DNA of 64,000 bases from Saccharothrix tamanrassetensis. Its GTDB lineage: Bacteria > Actinomycetota > Actinomycetes > Mycobacteriales > Pseudonocardiaceae. Both the position numbers and the translations under genes were made by a program. The notes under the pieces are model-generated. The model did no database searches, was not told the origin of the DNA, and worked only from the letters and a program-made list of their open reading frames with translations. This document shows positions 26,087 through 35,445 of the stretch, one piece after another; positions within the stretch are counted from its first letter, which is position 1; each line of letters begins with the position of its first letter. The stretch covers positions 1 to 64,000 of the forward strand of contig NZ_JACHJN010000007.1 in NCBI RefSeq assembly GCF_014203665.1. Direction: 5' to 3'.

Positions 26087-28083
26087 CTAGCCGACGGTGA
26101 AGGTGCGGCTGGTGCCGGTGAACGGGCTGATCGCGCCGGTCCAGCCGCTCTTCCAGTCGCCGTGGTGCACGATCCGGTACGTGCCGGGAGGCGTGTCGGC
26201 GGGGACGGTCCAGGTGACGGTGGCCTCGGAGCCGGCGACGCCCCGGCGCTGCCAGCGGTAGCGGGTGGACCAGTCGCCGTCGTCGGCGTGGCGGCTCCAG
26301 GTGCCGTCGACCAGTCGCTGCACCTCCAGGAACGTCCCGTTGCGGTGCAGGTCGTTCTTCGGGTGCCCGGTCACGAACACGGCCGTCGCGGTCTCCCCGC
26401 GCCGGTACGCGGCAGCCGGCTGGGTGAGGACCTGGCCGAAGCCGTGCCACAGGGCCTTGTCGTCGAACACGACGCCGGTCTGGAGGTTCAGGTCGGTGAA
26501 CGGGGGCCTGCCCGGCGTCGGGCCGGCGTCCGACGGGGTGCCGGCGCGCAGCGACGCGGCGAGCCTGCCGAACTCCTGCTGGTACGCGGGCGTGGTGTTG
26601 CGGCCGAACAGGGTGGAGCCGCCCTCGTACTGCTGGGCGTCGTACTCCTCCGGCGTGGTGACGTACTGGCTGTAGTCGTTGGCGTAGCCCTGGATCAGCA
26701 CGTCGTCCGGCGACACGCCCAGTTCCGCCGCCACCGAGCGGCGGATGCGCAGGCCGGCCACGATCGTGACCTCGCCGGGTACCGCGACCAGGTGCAGCCG
26801 GCCGAGCTTGACGATCTGCAACGGCAACACGTCCGGGGTCGCCTGGACCAGGCCGGTCGGCACCAGCGACGCCTTGGGGTCCTGGCAGTCGCGCAGCCAC
26901 TGCGGCACTTCGACGTCCAGCGGTTCGAGCAGGGTCTTGAGCGGGCTCCGCATCCCTTCCCGGAAGCCGGGGAGGGCCGGGCCGTCCTCCACGCTGCCCG
27001 CGATGGTGGACGCGCCGACCACCCCCGGGCAGGTGGTGCCGGGACGTCCGTCCGGGGTGTGGCGACCGTCGACGGCGACCGAACCCATGTCCACGAACCG
27101 CATCCGGTAGTCCACCGCGCCGGTCACCGGGATCTGCGGACCCGCGAACACCTGCTGTGCCTTGCGGTTCTGCCGTTCGCCGATGATCCGGGTGTTCTCC
27201 ACCTCGTCCTCGGTGGGGCCGGAGCCGGGGCGCAGGTTCAGGTTGGGTGACATGTCGCCCGCATTGGTGTTGGGGAACGCCGCGACGAAGCCGGGCCGGT
27301 CGTCCAGGTAGCGCACGCCCGCGTCGTCGTGCTCCCACTGGTAGGACGCGTACCCCTTGTTGTCCGGGCTGATCAGGGTGTTCGCGTTGGTCATGGACGT
27401 GTTGTGGGTGGCGAACCACCGATGGCGCCGACGTCCCGGCTGCCCTGCTTGAACTTCAGCACGGTCATCGCCGGGTCGATCGCCTGCGGGAAGTGGCCCT
27501 TGTCCGGGTTGCGCTCGAACGCCACCCGCGACCGGTTGACGCTGGCGTCGGTCAGCTCACCCCGGCCCAGGGACAGCGATCCCGGCGCGAGGTCGTCGTG
27601 CGCCTCGACGATCGACTCGGTGATGCCGTCGGTGACCGCGTCCAGCGTCTGCTGCTGCATCCCGAGGATGGACAGGTTGTAAGCGAGGTTGTGCGAGTAG
27701 CCGCCGGGGCCCGCGTGCGTGTGGGTGGCGGACAGCAGGACGTTCTCGCGGGTGTACAGCGCGCCGTAGCGGGTGCGCAGCTTGTCCAGCACGGCTTCCT
27801 GCACGGCGCGGAAGATCATCGCCAGGTCGGCGTTGACGTAGGCGACCCGCTTGCCGGTCGAGCGGTCGACCACGACGTACGCGCGGGACCGCTGCCGCTG
27901 GTGGATGCCGGCGGTCTTCTGGTCGAACTTGGAGTAGCCCATCATGCCGTTCTCGGCGGCGGGGCCGGTGACGTCGGAGATGCCGCGGCCCACCAGGTAC
28001 GGCTCGGGCGCGGCGGTCGCGACCGGCAGGCCGGAGAGCACCAAGAGGCCCGCCAGACAGGTCAGCACCCACGTCGACCGCAT
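26087..28083 (-). pseudogene. Neutral/alkaline ceramidase, frameshifted at the catalytic motif
   Basis: Two frames make up one neutral ceramidase of about 660 residues. The 5' part (27391-28083) has a signal peptide, VGRGISDVTGPAAENGMMGY and the zinc-binding SATHTHAGPGGYS. The 3' part (26087-27394) has GYASYQWEHD, AAFPNTNAGDMSPN, EVTIVAGLRIRRS and the C-terminal beta domain. At about 27417-27421 one base is missing: restoring it gives WFATHNTSMTN, the motif with the nucleophile Ser. Intact, it would hydrolyse ceramide outside the cell. It may be decaying or missequenced. Confidence 0.85.
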
Positions 28084-28213
28084 GAACGCCCCCAGATACG
28101 CGAATCCGATTCACTTTTGTCAGACGGTAGGTGATCGCGACCACAGGGGCAAGAGGTGTGCCGCCGGCGCGGACGTCGGCGCGGCGTACAGGTTTTTGTC
28201 CGTCACCTGACCG
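28084..28213. promoter_or_regulatory. Upstream region of the ceramidase with a palindrome
   Basis: The dyad GAATC-C-GATTC (28102-28112) lies 19 bp upstream of the ceramidase start and could be an operator. A CTGACA-like box (rc of 28118-28123) and GTATCT (rc of 28093-28098) are weak promoter candidates with 19-bp spacing. Confidence 0.35.
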
Positions 28214-28313
28214 ATGTCCCGGCCCGGACGGGGGTACATCGTGGGTGCGCACGCCGAACCAGCGCCCGACGCCCGCACGACGACGTGTGCGGCCTCCCAG
28301 GAAGGTGCCGCGC

Positions 28314-28430
28314 ATGATCCAGCAGCAGCGCACGGGCCGGCAGTCGGCGGTCGGCCGGCAACCCGCGAACCGGTCACCGAGCCCGACTCGGCCGCCGTGC
28401 ACGAGGCCGGTACCGCGACCGGTGTCGTGA
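28314..28430 (+). CDS. Possible 38-codon leader ORF of the MFS gene
   Basis: An ATG preceded by GGAAGG at 8-base spacing opens a 38-codon frame rich in Arg, Pro and Gln. Its TGA overlaps the MFS start as TGATG, the classic geometry for re-initiation. There is no recognisable domain. It may be a translated leader or chance. Confidence 0.3.
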   Translation: MIQQQRTGRQSAVGRQPANRSPSPTRPPCTRPVPRPVS

Positions 28431-29578
28431 TGCCGGCTGTGACGGCGCGGACCTACGCCCTCGCGACGGGCACGGTCGCGGCGGGCACGAGCGGGTACGT
28501 CGTGGCGGCGGTGCTGGGTGGGATCGCCGCGCGGTTCGACGTGTCGATCGCGGTGGCGGGACAGGTGATCACGGTGTTCGCGCTGGCCTACGCGGTGGGC
28601 TCGCCGCTGCTGGCGGTGGCGACCGCCGGGGTGGAGCGCAGGCTGCTGCTGGTGGCCGCCCTGCTGGTCACCGCGCTGGGGAACCTCGGCTCGGCGGGCG
28701 CGTCCGACTTCGGACTGCTGCTCGCCACGCGGGTGGTCACGGCGTGCGGCGCGGCGTTGACCACTCCCGCGGCGACGGCCGTCGCCGCCTCCCTGCACCC
28801 GCCGGGCACGCGGGCGCGGGCGATGGCCGTCGTCACCGGGGGCTTGACCGCCGCCACCATGCTCGGCGTCCCCGCCGGGCGGGCCGTCGCGGAGTGGGGC
28901 GGGTACCGCGCGGCGTTCGTGCTGACCGCCGCGCTGTGCGTGGTCGCCGCGGTGGTGGTCAGGGTCGCGATCCCGGTCGTGGAACCGGGTCCGGCGGCCG
29001 GGCTGCGGCAGCGGGTGGAGGCGTTGGCCGATCCGCCGGTGCGGTGGCTGCTGGCCGTGTCGCTGCTGGCGTGCCTGGCGACGTTCAGCGTGTACGGCTA
29101 CCTGGATCCGCTGTTGGCGGCCGGTTCCGCGCCGTGGCTGCTGCTGGCCTACGGGGTGGGGGCGGTGGTCGGGAACCTGCTCGGGGGCTGCGCGGCCGAC
29201 CGGTACGGGCCGCGCGGACCGCTGTTGGTGGCGTTGGGCGGCTGCGCGGCCGTGCTGGCGCTGCTGGTGGCCGCCCTGGCGTCCCCCGTCGGTGCGGTGG
29301 CGGCGATGGCCGCGTGGGGCGTGCTGTTCTGGACGTTCAACCCACCGCTGATGGCCCTGCTGGTCGAGGTGCGCCCGGAGCGGGCCGGGGTGCTGCTGGC
29401 GCTCAACGCGTCGGCGATCTACCTCGGCATCGCGGGCGCGGGTGTGCTCGGCGGAGCGGTGGCGGGCGGTGTCTCCGTCCGGTTCGTGCCACTGGTCGGC
29501 GCGCTGCTCACGGTGTGCGCGCTGCTGGTGGCCGCCGGTGCGCCGGCACCGGTGAAAGACCCTCGGCAACCTGCCTGA
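28430..29578 (+). CDS. MFS transporter, 12-helix drug/arabinose-efflux type
   Basis: A 382-residue major facilitator protein with about 12 hydrophobic helices. It resembles the AraJ/Cml-type exporters: TSGYVVAAVLGGIAARFDVSIAVAGQVITVFALAYAVGSPLLA, then TRVVTACGAALTTPAATAVAASLHPPGTRARAMAVVTGG in the central loop region. The substrate is unknown. The ATG at 28430 is at the family boundary; the same frame is open back to 28214 but that extension has no domain. Its DNA just after the gene repeats a 20-bp piece of its own 3' end (29526-29545 and 29636-29655). Confidence 0.83.
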   Translation: MPAVTARTYALATGTVAAGTSGYVVAAVLGGIAARFDVSIAVAGQVITVFALAYAVGSPLLAVATAGVERRLLLVAALLVTALGNLGSAGASDFGLLLATRVVTACGAALTTPAATAVAASLHPPGTRARAMAVVTGGLTAATMLGVPAGRAVAEWGGYRAAFVLTAALCVVAAVVVRVAIPVVEPGPAAGLRQRVEALADPPVRWLLAVSLLACLATFSVYGYLDPLLAAGSAPWLLLAYGVGAVVGNLLGGCAADRYGPRGPLLVALGGCAAVLALLVAALASPVGAVAAMAAWGVLFWTFNPPLMALLVEVRPERAGVLLALNASAIYLGIAGAGVLGGAVAGGVSVRFVPLVGALLTVCALLVAAGAPAPVKDPRQPA

Positions 29579-29618
29579 GCGGCACCGGGGCGGTCACCGC
29601 CACCGGGTCGGTGCCGTG
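29579..29618. terminator. Candidate hairpin after the MFS gene
   Basis: CGGCACCG near 29580 pairs with CGGTGCCG near 29609-29616, around an inner GGCGGT/CCGCC stem. No U-run follows. A GC-type terminator is likely but the fold is branched. Confidence 0.5.
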
Positions 29619-29695
29619 CGGAGTCGGCGCGCCGGTGGTGGCCGCCGGTGCGCCGACGGCGGCGGAACCGGGCCGCGCGGGTTAGGTTTCCCGGC

Positions 29696-30637
29696 ATGGG
29701 TCAGTCGCCTGCGGTGGAACTGGAGGTCGGGGATCGCACCGTGCGGATCTCCAACCCGGATCGCGTCTACTTCCCGGCGCGCGGCGAGACCAAGCTCGAC
29801 CTCGCCCGGTACTACCTGTCCGTCGGCGACGGCATCGTGCGGGCGCTGCGCGAACGGCCGTGCATGATGCACCGCTTCCCGTCCGGGGTCGGCGGCGAGA
29901 AGGTGCACCAGAAACGCCTGCCGGCCGGGGCTCCGCCGTGGGTGCGGACCGTCCGCGTGCACTTCCCCCGGTACGGGCGGCACGCCGACGAGCTGTGCGT
30001 GACCGACCTGGCGGACGTGGTCTGGGCGGTGCAGATGTCGACCGTGGAGTTCCACCCGTGGAACTCGCGGCGGGCGGACACGGAGAAGCCCGACGAGTGG
30101 CGGATCGACCTGGACCCGATGCCGGACTGCCCGTTCTCCCGGGTGCAGCGGGTGGCGGGGGTCGTGCGGGAGGTGCTGGACGACCTGGGCGCGGTCGGCT
30201 TCCCCAAGACGTCCGGCGGGCGAGGGCTGCACGTCTACGTGCGGATCAAGCCCGAGTGGGGGTTCACCGACGTGCGGCGGGCCGCACTGGCGTTCGCCCG
30301 GGAGGTGGAGCGGCGCGCACCGGACGACGTGACCACCGAGTGGTGGCGCCGGGACCGCGACCCGCGCAGTCTTTTCGTGGACTACAACCAGAACGCGCGC
30401 GACCACACCATCGCCGGCGCCTACTCGGTGCGCGGGGTGCCGGAGGCGACCGTGTCGACGCCCGTGAGGTGGGACGAGATCGACGCACTGGACCCGCGCG
30501 ACTTCACCATCGCCACCGTGCCCGCGCGGTACGCCGAACTCGGTGACCTGCACGCCGGCATCGACGACGCGGTGTTCTCCCTGGAACCGCTGCTGGAGTG
30601 GGCCGACCGGGACGGCGCGGAACTGCCCGACGACTGA
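29696..30637 (+). CDS. LigD-type polymerase domain protein (NHEJ primase-polymerase)
   Basis: A 313-residue stand-alone polymerase domain of the LigD/PrimPol type, which fills gaps during Ku-dependent end joining. Motifs include the start-of-domain VRISNPDRVYFP, the metal-binding DLDP in WRIDLDPMPD (about residue 141), SGGRGLHVYVRI, and LFVDYNQNARDHTIAGAYSVR. Ligase and nuclease domains are absent and no ku gene is in view; actinomycetes often encode these separately. An in-frame ATG at 29648 gives only a basic extension. Confidence 0.92.
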   Translation: MGQSPAVELEVGDRTVRISNPDRVYFPARGETKLDLARYYLSVGDGIVRALRERPCMMHRFPSGVGGEKVHQKRLPAGAPPWVRTVRVHFPRYGRHADELCVTDLADVVWAVQMSTVEFHPWNSRRADTEKPDEWRIDLDPMPDCPFSRVQRVAGVVREVLDDLGAVGFPKTSGGRGLHVYVRIKPEWGFTDVRRAALAFAREVERRAPDDVTTEWWRRDRDPRSLFVDYNQNARDHTIAGAYSVRGVPEATVSTPVRWDEIDALDPRDFTIATVPARYAELGDLHAGIDDAVFSLEPLLEWADRDGAELPDD

Positions 30638-30748
30638 CCCGGCCACCCACTGCCCTACCCCGCTGTCCTCCACCCGCCGTCCGCTGACCGGGTTGCGGCG
30701 GTCGGCAAGGGCGGCCGGGTGCGCCATGATGGGTCCAGGGGGTGACAC

Positions 30749-32227
30749 ATGGGGGAATTCACCGGTGACGAGGCCCGTGCACTGGCCGCGAGCCTGCGCC
30801 ACCTGATCCGGCTGACCGCCACCGTGGTCGACGAGGACGGGCGGTCCGCGCCGCTGATCGCCAAGGTCACCGGCCACCTCGGCGGCGAGCTCGGCACCGT
30901 GCTGTCCGTGGTGACCAGGTTCGAGCCGTGGGAGCACGTCAACCTGCAACGCGGGGTGGACGCCTACCTCGCCGAGCACACGCCGGACGCGGAGTGGTTC
31001 GGCATCAGCGGCTCGCACCGGGGCCACGAGGACATGCTGTCCATGCTGGTCTCGGCGCGGCAGCAGCAGATGTACGACCTGGGCGCGGCCGACTACACCA
31101 CGACCGCGGTCGGGCCGGACGAGAGCGCCGAGGTCGTCCAGCTCGGCCTGGTCGCCACCCGCGCGCCGGACGGCACGCCGGTCGTGGTCGGGGTGCGCGG
31201 CGCGGCCGCGGAGTACGGGCAGCCCACGTGCCGGCTGGAGGTGCTCGCGACGGACCGGGCCACCGCCCGCGCGGTGGGCGGCGAGGTCGAACGGCTGATG
31301 CGGCGGCACGACGTGTTCCGCCGCCAGGTGCTGTCGTTCGGCATCAGCGAGCACCGGGGCAACGAGCTGGTCAGCTTCCAGCCCCGGCCGGTGCTCGACG
31401 CGAGCGCCGTGGTGCTGCCCGACGGGCTGCTCGACTCGATCGAGCGGCACGTGGTGGGCGTCGCCGAGCACTCCGAGCGGCTGCTCGCGGCGGGCCAGCA
31501 CCTCAAGCGCGGCCTGCTGCTGCACGGCCCGCCGGGCACCGGCAAAACACACACCGTGCGGTACCTGATGAGCCGGATGACCGAGTGCACGGTGATCCTG
31601 CTGACCGGTCCGGCGATGCGGCTGATCAGCCAGGCAGCGGCACTGGCCCGGCGGCTCCAGCCGTCCATGCTGGTGGTCGAGGACGTGGACCTGGTCGCGA
31701 TGGACCGGGGCTACTCCCCCGGCGGCGCGAACCCGCTGCTGTTCGCGTTGCTGGAGGCGATGGACGGGGTCGGCGCGGACGCGGACGTGACGTTCGTGCT
31801 CACCACCAACCGCGCCGACGACCTGGAACGCGCACTCGCCGACCGGCCCGGCCGGGTCGACCTGGCGGTGGAGGTGCCGCGCCCGGACGCCGAGGGCCGG
31901 CGGCGGCTGCTGGAGCTGTACGGCCGGGGCGTGGACCTGCGCGCCGACCTCGACCCCGTGGTCGCGGCGACGGAAGGCGTGACGGCGTCGTTCATCAAGG
32001 AGCTGCTGCGCCGGGCCGTGTTGGACGCGGTGCGTGCCGACGACACCGCCGTGCCGGTGATCGGGGACGAACTGGCCGCGCTGGCCCGGGAGATGACCGA
32101 CGAACGCCGGTCGCTGACCAGCGTGCTGCTGGGCGGCAAGCCCGGCCCGGCGGGTCAGCCGCCGCACGGCGCGGTGGCCCAGCCGGGTCTGGCCGACCGG
32201 ATCGCGGTGGCCAAGGAGGTGCGGTAG
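30749..32227 (+). CDS. AAA ATPase, Cdc48/FtsH-like, with unique N-terminal domain
   Basis: A 492-residue soluble protein. Residues 1-225 form an N-terminal domain I do not recognise. The AAA module follows: Walker A GPPGTGKT (about 264-271), Walker B MLVVEDVDLVA, sensor-1 FVLTTNRADD, arginine-finger region ADRPGRVDLAVEVPRPD, and a small helical lid. There is no membrane helix and no HExxH protease motif, so it is not FtsH. A remodelling role is likely, target unknown. GGGGGTG precedes the ATG. Confidence 0.88.
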   Translation: MGEFTGDEARALAASLRHLIRLTATVVDEDGRSAPLIAKVTGHLGGELGTVLSVVTRFEPWEHVNLQRGVDAYLAEHTPDAEWFGISGSHRGHEDMLSMLVSARQQQMYDLGAADYTTTAVGPDESAEVVQLGLVATRAPDGTPVVVGVRGAAAEYGQPTCRLEVLATDRATARAVGGEVERLMRRHDVFRRQVLSFGISEHRGNELVSFQPRPVLDASAVVLPDGLLDSIERHVVGVAEHSERLLAAGQHLKRGLLLHGPPGTGKTHTVRYLMSRMTECTVILLTGPAMRLISQAAALARRLQPSMLVVEDVDLVAMDRGYSPGGANPLLFALLEAMDGVGADADVTFVLTTNRADDLERALADRPGRVDLAVEVPRPDAEGRRRLLELYGRGVDLRADLDPVVAATEGVTASFIKELLRRAVLDAVRADDTAVPVIGDELAALAREMTDERRSLTSVLLGGKPGPAGQPPHGAVAQPGLADRIAVAKEVR

Positions 32228-32238
32228 CCCGAGCGGGG

Positions 32239-32270
32239 CCGGGTGCGCCCGCCGGTCCGGTCGCACCCGG
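32239..32270 (+). terminator. Hairpin after the AAA ATPase gene
   Basis: CCGGGTGCG (32239-32247) pairs exactly with CGCACCCGG (32262-32270) across a 14-base loop, between the AAA gene and the P450. Confidence 0.6.
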
Positions 32271-32297
32271 ATTACCTCATCCGGCCCACGGCAACGT

Positions 32298-32308
32298 GAA
32301 CAATGTTC
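32298..32308. promoter_or_regulatory. Palindrome upstream of the P450 gene
   Basis: GAACAATGTTC lies 17 bp before the P450 start. It has 5-bp arms around one central base. A near-identical GAACAGTGTTC is at 58519-58529 before the DHA2 transporter. TetR-like repressors often bind such dyads. Confidence 0.45.
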
Positions 32309-32324
32309 GGACAGACTTCGTGTC

Positions 32325-33578
32325 ATGAGCGATCCAGCCCTCGCCGCGGTGCCCTCCCACGAGCTGTTCTCACCGGAGGTCGCCGCCGACCCGCACCCGC
32401 TGCTGCACCGCCTGCGCGCCGAGAGCCCGCTGACCTGGGTGCCACCGCTCGACGGCCACCTGCTCACCCGGCACGCGGACATCGTCGCGGCGCTCAAGGA
32501 CCGCCGACTGACCACCGCCAACCTCGGCCAGGGCCTGGACCGGCTGAGCCAGGCCGAACGGGACGAGCTGGCGCCCCTCCTCAAGTCCATCAGGCTGTGG
32601 ATGGGCCACACCGACGACGACGACCACGTGCGGTTCCAGCAGCTGCTCAAGCGCTACTTCACGCCCGCCACGGTGGACACGCTGCGACCGCGCGTCCGGC
32701 AGCTGACCCACGAACTGCTGGACGCGGTGGCCGGCCGGGGGCGCATGGACGTCGTCAAGGACCTGGCGTACCCGTTGCCCGCCAACGTGATCGCCGAGAT
32801 GCTCGGGATGCCGACCAGCGAGCGCGAGCAGCTCCAGGCGTGGTCGCGGGACATCACGGCGGTGTTCGCGCCCGCCGACTTCGAACGGCTGGTGCGCAGC
32901 CGGGACAGCGTCCTGGAGATGCAGGATTACCTGCGGGGCCTGGTGGCGCAGCGGCGCGCCGAACCGCGCGAGGACCTGCTGAGCATGTTCGTGGCCGCCG
33001 AGCGGGAAGGCGTGGTCGACGAGGACGAGATCGTCGCCAACTGCGTGCTGCTGCTGTTCGCCGGGCACGAGACGACGGCGAACCTGATCGCCAACGGCCT
33101 GGTGCTGCTGTTCGACAACCCGGAGCAGCTCGCGCTGCTCAAGTCCCGGCGTGAGCTGATGCCCACCGCCGTGGAGGAGATGCTGCGGCTGGACGGCCCG
33201 GCGGGGGTCGTCGTGCGGGTCACCGCGGAGCCGGCCGAGGTGGCGGGACGGCAGCTGCCGGTCGGACAGGTGGTCTACCTCGCGATGCTCGCGGGCAACC
33301 GGGATCCGGAGGTGTTCGCCGACCCGGACGCGTTCGACATCACGCGCAAGCCCAACCGGCACACCGCGTTCGGGCTCGGGGCGTTCTACTGCCTGGGCGC
33401 GGCGCTGGCCCGGATGGAGACCGACGAGTGCTTCAACGTGCTGCTGGACCGCCTGCCCGACATCAGGCCCGCGTACGACGCGCCGGACCGCGTGTCGACG
33501 TCGCCGCTGAACCGCCGACTGGCCACGCTGGAAGTCGCGTTCCGGCCGACCACCGGGGACGATCACCCGGCCAGGTGA
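32325..33578 (+). CDS. Cytochrome P450 (bacterial class I type)
   Basis: A 417-residue soluble P450. The I-helix oxygen motif is FAGHETTANL (about residues 245-254), the ExxR is in AVEEMLRL, and the heme loop is FGLGAFYCLGAALARME with Cys as thiolate ligand. The residue two before Cys is Phe, where bacterial P450s usually have His or Arg. The substrate is unknown and there is no ferredoxin or reductase gene next door. The sequence resembles CYP107/CYP105-like biosynthetic enzymes only in general terms. Confidence 0.93.
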   Translation: MSDPALAAVPSHELFSPEVAADPHPLLHRLRAESPLTWVPPLDGHLLTRHADIVAALKDRRLTTANLGQGLDRLSQAERDELAPLLKSIRLWMGHTDDDDHVRFQQLLKRYFTPATVDTLRPRVRQLTHELLDAVAGRGRMDVVKDLAYPLPANVIAEMLGMPTSEREQLQAWSRDITAVFAPADFERLVRSRDSVLEMQDYLRGLVAQRRAEPREDLLSMFVAAEREGVVDEDEIVANCVLLLFAGHETTANLIANGLVLLFDNPEQLALLKSRRELMPTAVEEMLRLDGPAGVVVRVTAEPAEVAGRQLPVGQVVYLAMLAGNRDPEVFADPDAFDITRKPNRHTAFGLGAFYCLGAALARMETDECFNVLLDRLPDIRPAYDAPDRVSTSPLNRRLATLEVAFRPTTGDDHPAR

Positions 33579-33698
33579 ACCGGCTCAAGTCTCCCCGTGG
33601 GCACGCCGATGGAGCACCGTGTCCACGGGGGGCGGACGTCGAGACCTGTCGATCCGAGCCGGCCCCGCGAGTCCCAGGCCGGCAAGGAGTACCGACAG

Positions 33699-34502
33699 AT
33701 GTTTCTGCGCGAGCGGATCGCCGCGATCGTGGACAGCAGGCGCTTCCAGCAGCTGATCATCGGCGTGATCGTGGTCAACGCGGTCGCGCTGGGCTGCGAG
33801 ACCTCGCCCGCGCTGGTCGCCGAGTACGGCGGCCTGCTCGACGCGCTGGACCACGTCGCGCTGACGATCTTCGTCGTCGAGCTCGCCGCCCGGCTCTACG
33901 CCCACCGGCTGGGCTTCTTCCGCGACCCGTGGAACTGCTTCGACCTCGTCGTGGTCGGCATCTCGCTGCTGCCCGCCGCCGGACCGCTGTCCGTGGTCCG
34001 GTCGCTGCGCATCCTGCGCGCCCTGCGCCTGGTCGCGATGGTGCCCAGCATGCGCCGCGTGGTGACCGCCCTGGTGAAGTCGATCCCCGGGCTGCTGTCG
34101 CTGTCCGGGCTGCTCATGCTGCTGCTCTACGTCGGTGGCGTGGTGGCGATCAACCTGTTCCGGCCCAGCGGCGACGCCCGGTTCGAGGACCTCGGCTCGA
34201 CCATCCTGACCCTGTTCCAGATCACCACCGGCGACAGCTGGTCGGAGGTGATGCGGGACCTGATGGTGGCGCAGCCGCTGGCCTGGATCTTCTTCGTGGT
34301 CTACCTGCTGGTGGGCACGTTCACCATGCTCAACCTGTTCATCGCGGTGGTGTGCAGCGCGATGGAGTCCGAGATGCCCGACCGGCCGTCGTCGGACCAG
34401 CTGGTGCTGGCCGAACTCCAGGCGCTGCGCGACGAGGTGCGCACCCTGTCCGCCGACCGCCTCCGGCCCGTCGGGTCAGCCGACCGCGGCAGCACGAACT
34501 GA
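33699..34502 (+). CDS. Single-domain voltage-gated cation channel (BacNav-like)
   Basis: A 267-residue six-helix ion channel that would assemble as a tetramer. S4 carries four arginines at three-residue spacing in RSLRILRALRL. The pore loop reads LTLFQITTGDSWSEVM, and S6 is FMVVYLLVGTFTMLNLF-like ahead of a C-terminal coiled-coil helix. In NaChBac-type channels the filter is TLESW; here Leu-Glu are Gly-Asp. The start at 33699 follows AAGGAG at 8-base spacing; in-frame ATGs at 33597 and 33609 are less likely. The 3' end overlaps the convergent araC gene by 27 bp. Confidence 0.88.
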   Translation: MFLRERIAAIVDSRRFQQLIIGVIVVNAVALGCETSPALVAEYGGLLDALDHVALTIFVVELAARLYAHRLGFFRDPWNCFDLVVVGISLLPAAGPLSVVRSLRILRALRLVAMVPSMRRVVTALVKSIPGLLSLSGLLMLLLYVGGVVAINLFRPSGDARFEDLGSTILTLFQITTGDSWSEVMRDLMVAQPLAWIFFVVYLLVGTFTMLNLFIAVVCSAMESEMPDRPSSDQLVLAELQALRDEVRTLSADRLRPVGSADRGSTN

Positions 34503-35363
34503 CGCCCGGTGCGCGCTCGGCGCGACGCCCCGCAGGCGCTTGAACGCCACGCTGAGCGCGAACGTGTTGGCGTAGCCCACTTCCCGGGCGATCGCGCCCA
34601 CCGTCCGGTCGGTGCGGGCCAGCCGGTCGGCGGCCAGCTCGACCCGCCAGCCAGCCAGGTAGGTCATCGGCGGCTCCCCCGTCTCCGCGGTGAACCGCCG
34701 GGCCAACCCGGCCCGTGACACGCCGCACCGGGCCGCCAGCCCGGCCACCGTCCACGGGTGGGCCGGGTTCTCGTGCAGCAGTTCCAGCGCCCGACCCACG
34801 ACCGGGTCGGCGGTGGCCCGGTACCAGGTCGGCGCGTCGGTGCGGTCGAACCAGGCGCGCAGCGCGGACACCAGGACCAGGTCGAGCAACCGGTCGAGCA
34901 CCACCCGACCGCCCGGCCGGTCCGCGGCGACCTCGGCCGCCACCGCGTCCAGCAGCGGGGTGGGGCAGTCCGCGTCCGACACCACCAGCACCTCGGGCAG
35001 CGCTTTCAGCAGCCGTTCCCCCACCGCCCCCTCGAACGCGCCGCTGACCAGCACCGCCGGGCCGTCGTCCGCGTTCCACCCGCAATACGCGTCGCGGCCG
35101 ACCACCCTGGTCAACGAGGCCGGTCGCGGACCGTCGGCCAGGGTGAACGGCTGCCGTCCCCGGACCACCGCGAGGTCACCCGCGCGGACCGGCGTCGGCG
35201 TGCCACCGTGCGGGGTGATCCACGCCTCGCCACGCAGCACCGCGCCGACCGTCAGCGGAGCCCGTGCGGCGAACCGGAGCGACCACGGGGAGCGGAGAGC
35301 CGCCCGGCTGAACACCGCGCCCCGTGCCCGGACACCGTCGAGCAGATCGGCCAGAACGTCCAC
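34476..35363 (-). CDS. AraC family regulator with cupin sensing domain
   Basis: A 295-residue regulator. The N-terminal cupin (AraC-binding-2/cupin-6 type; FAARAPLTVGAVLRGEAWI, AGDLAVVRGRQPFTLADG) is joined to a C-terminal double helix-turn-helix, with WTVAGLAARCGVSRAGLARRFTAETGEPPMTYL and VGYANTFALSVAFKRLRGVAPS. I chose GTG 35363 because residues upstream have no domain. It is divergent from the NmrA-like gene, whose expression it probably controls across an 82-bp gap. Confidence 0.88.
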   Translation of the reverse strand: MDVLADLLDGVRARGAVFSRAALRSPWSLRFAARAPLTVGAVLRGEAWITPHGGTPTPVRAGDLAVVRGRQPFTLADGPRPASLTRVVGRDAYCGWNADDGPAVLVSGAFEGAVGERLLKALPEVLVVSDADCPTPLLDAVAAEVAADRPGGRVVLDRLLDLVLVSALRAWFDRTDAPTWYRATADPVVGRALELLHENPAHPWTVAGLAARCGVSRAGLARRFTAETGEPPMTYLAGWRVELAADRLARTDRTVGAIAREVGYANTFALSVAFKRLRGVAPSAHRASVRAAAVG

Positions 35364-35445
35364 ACCGGTCAGGTTAGACGCACAGACATCGGATCGAGCG
35401 GTCAGGCCATCGACCGTCTCACCTTCATCGCCTTGACTGGTCCCT
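35364..35445. promoter_or_regulatory. Divergent promoter region of araC and nmrA genes
   Basis: An 82-bp spacer between divergent genes, with relatively AT-rich spots (TTAGACG, CATCGGATCG). It presumably holds both promoters and the AraC-type site. No convincing repeat was found by eye. Confidence 0.4.

Noticed and set aside
29594..32650. A 1,018-codon open frame on the minus strand
   Set aside because: It lies antisense to the LigD-type and AAA genes. Its sequence is His/Arg/Pro/Gln-rich without a domain, the usual shadow of GC-rich coding DNA.
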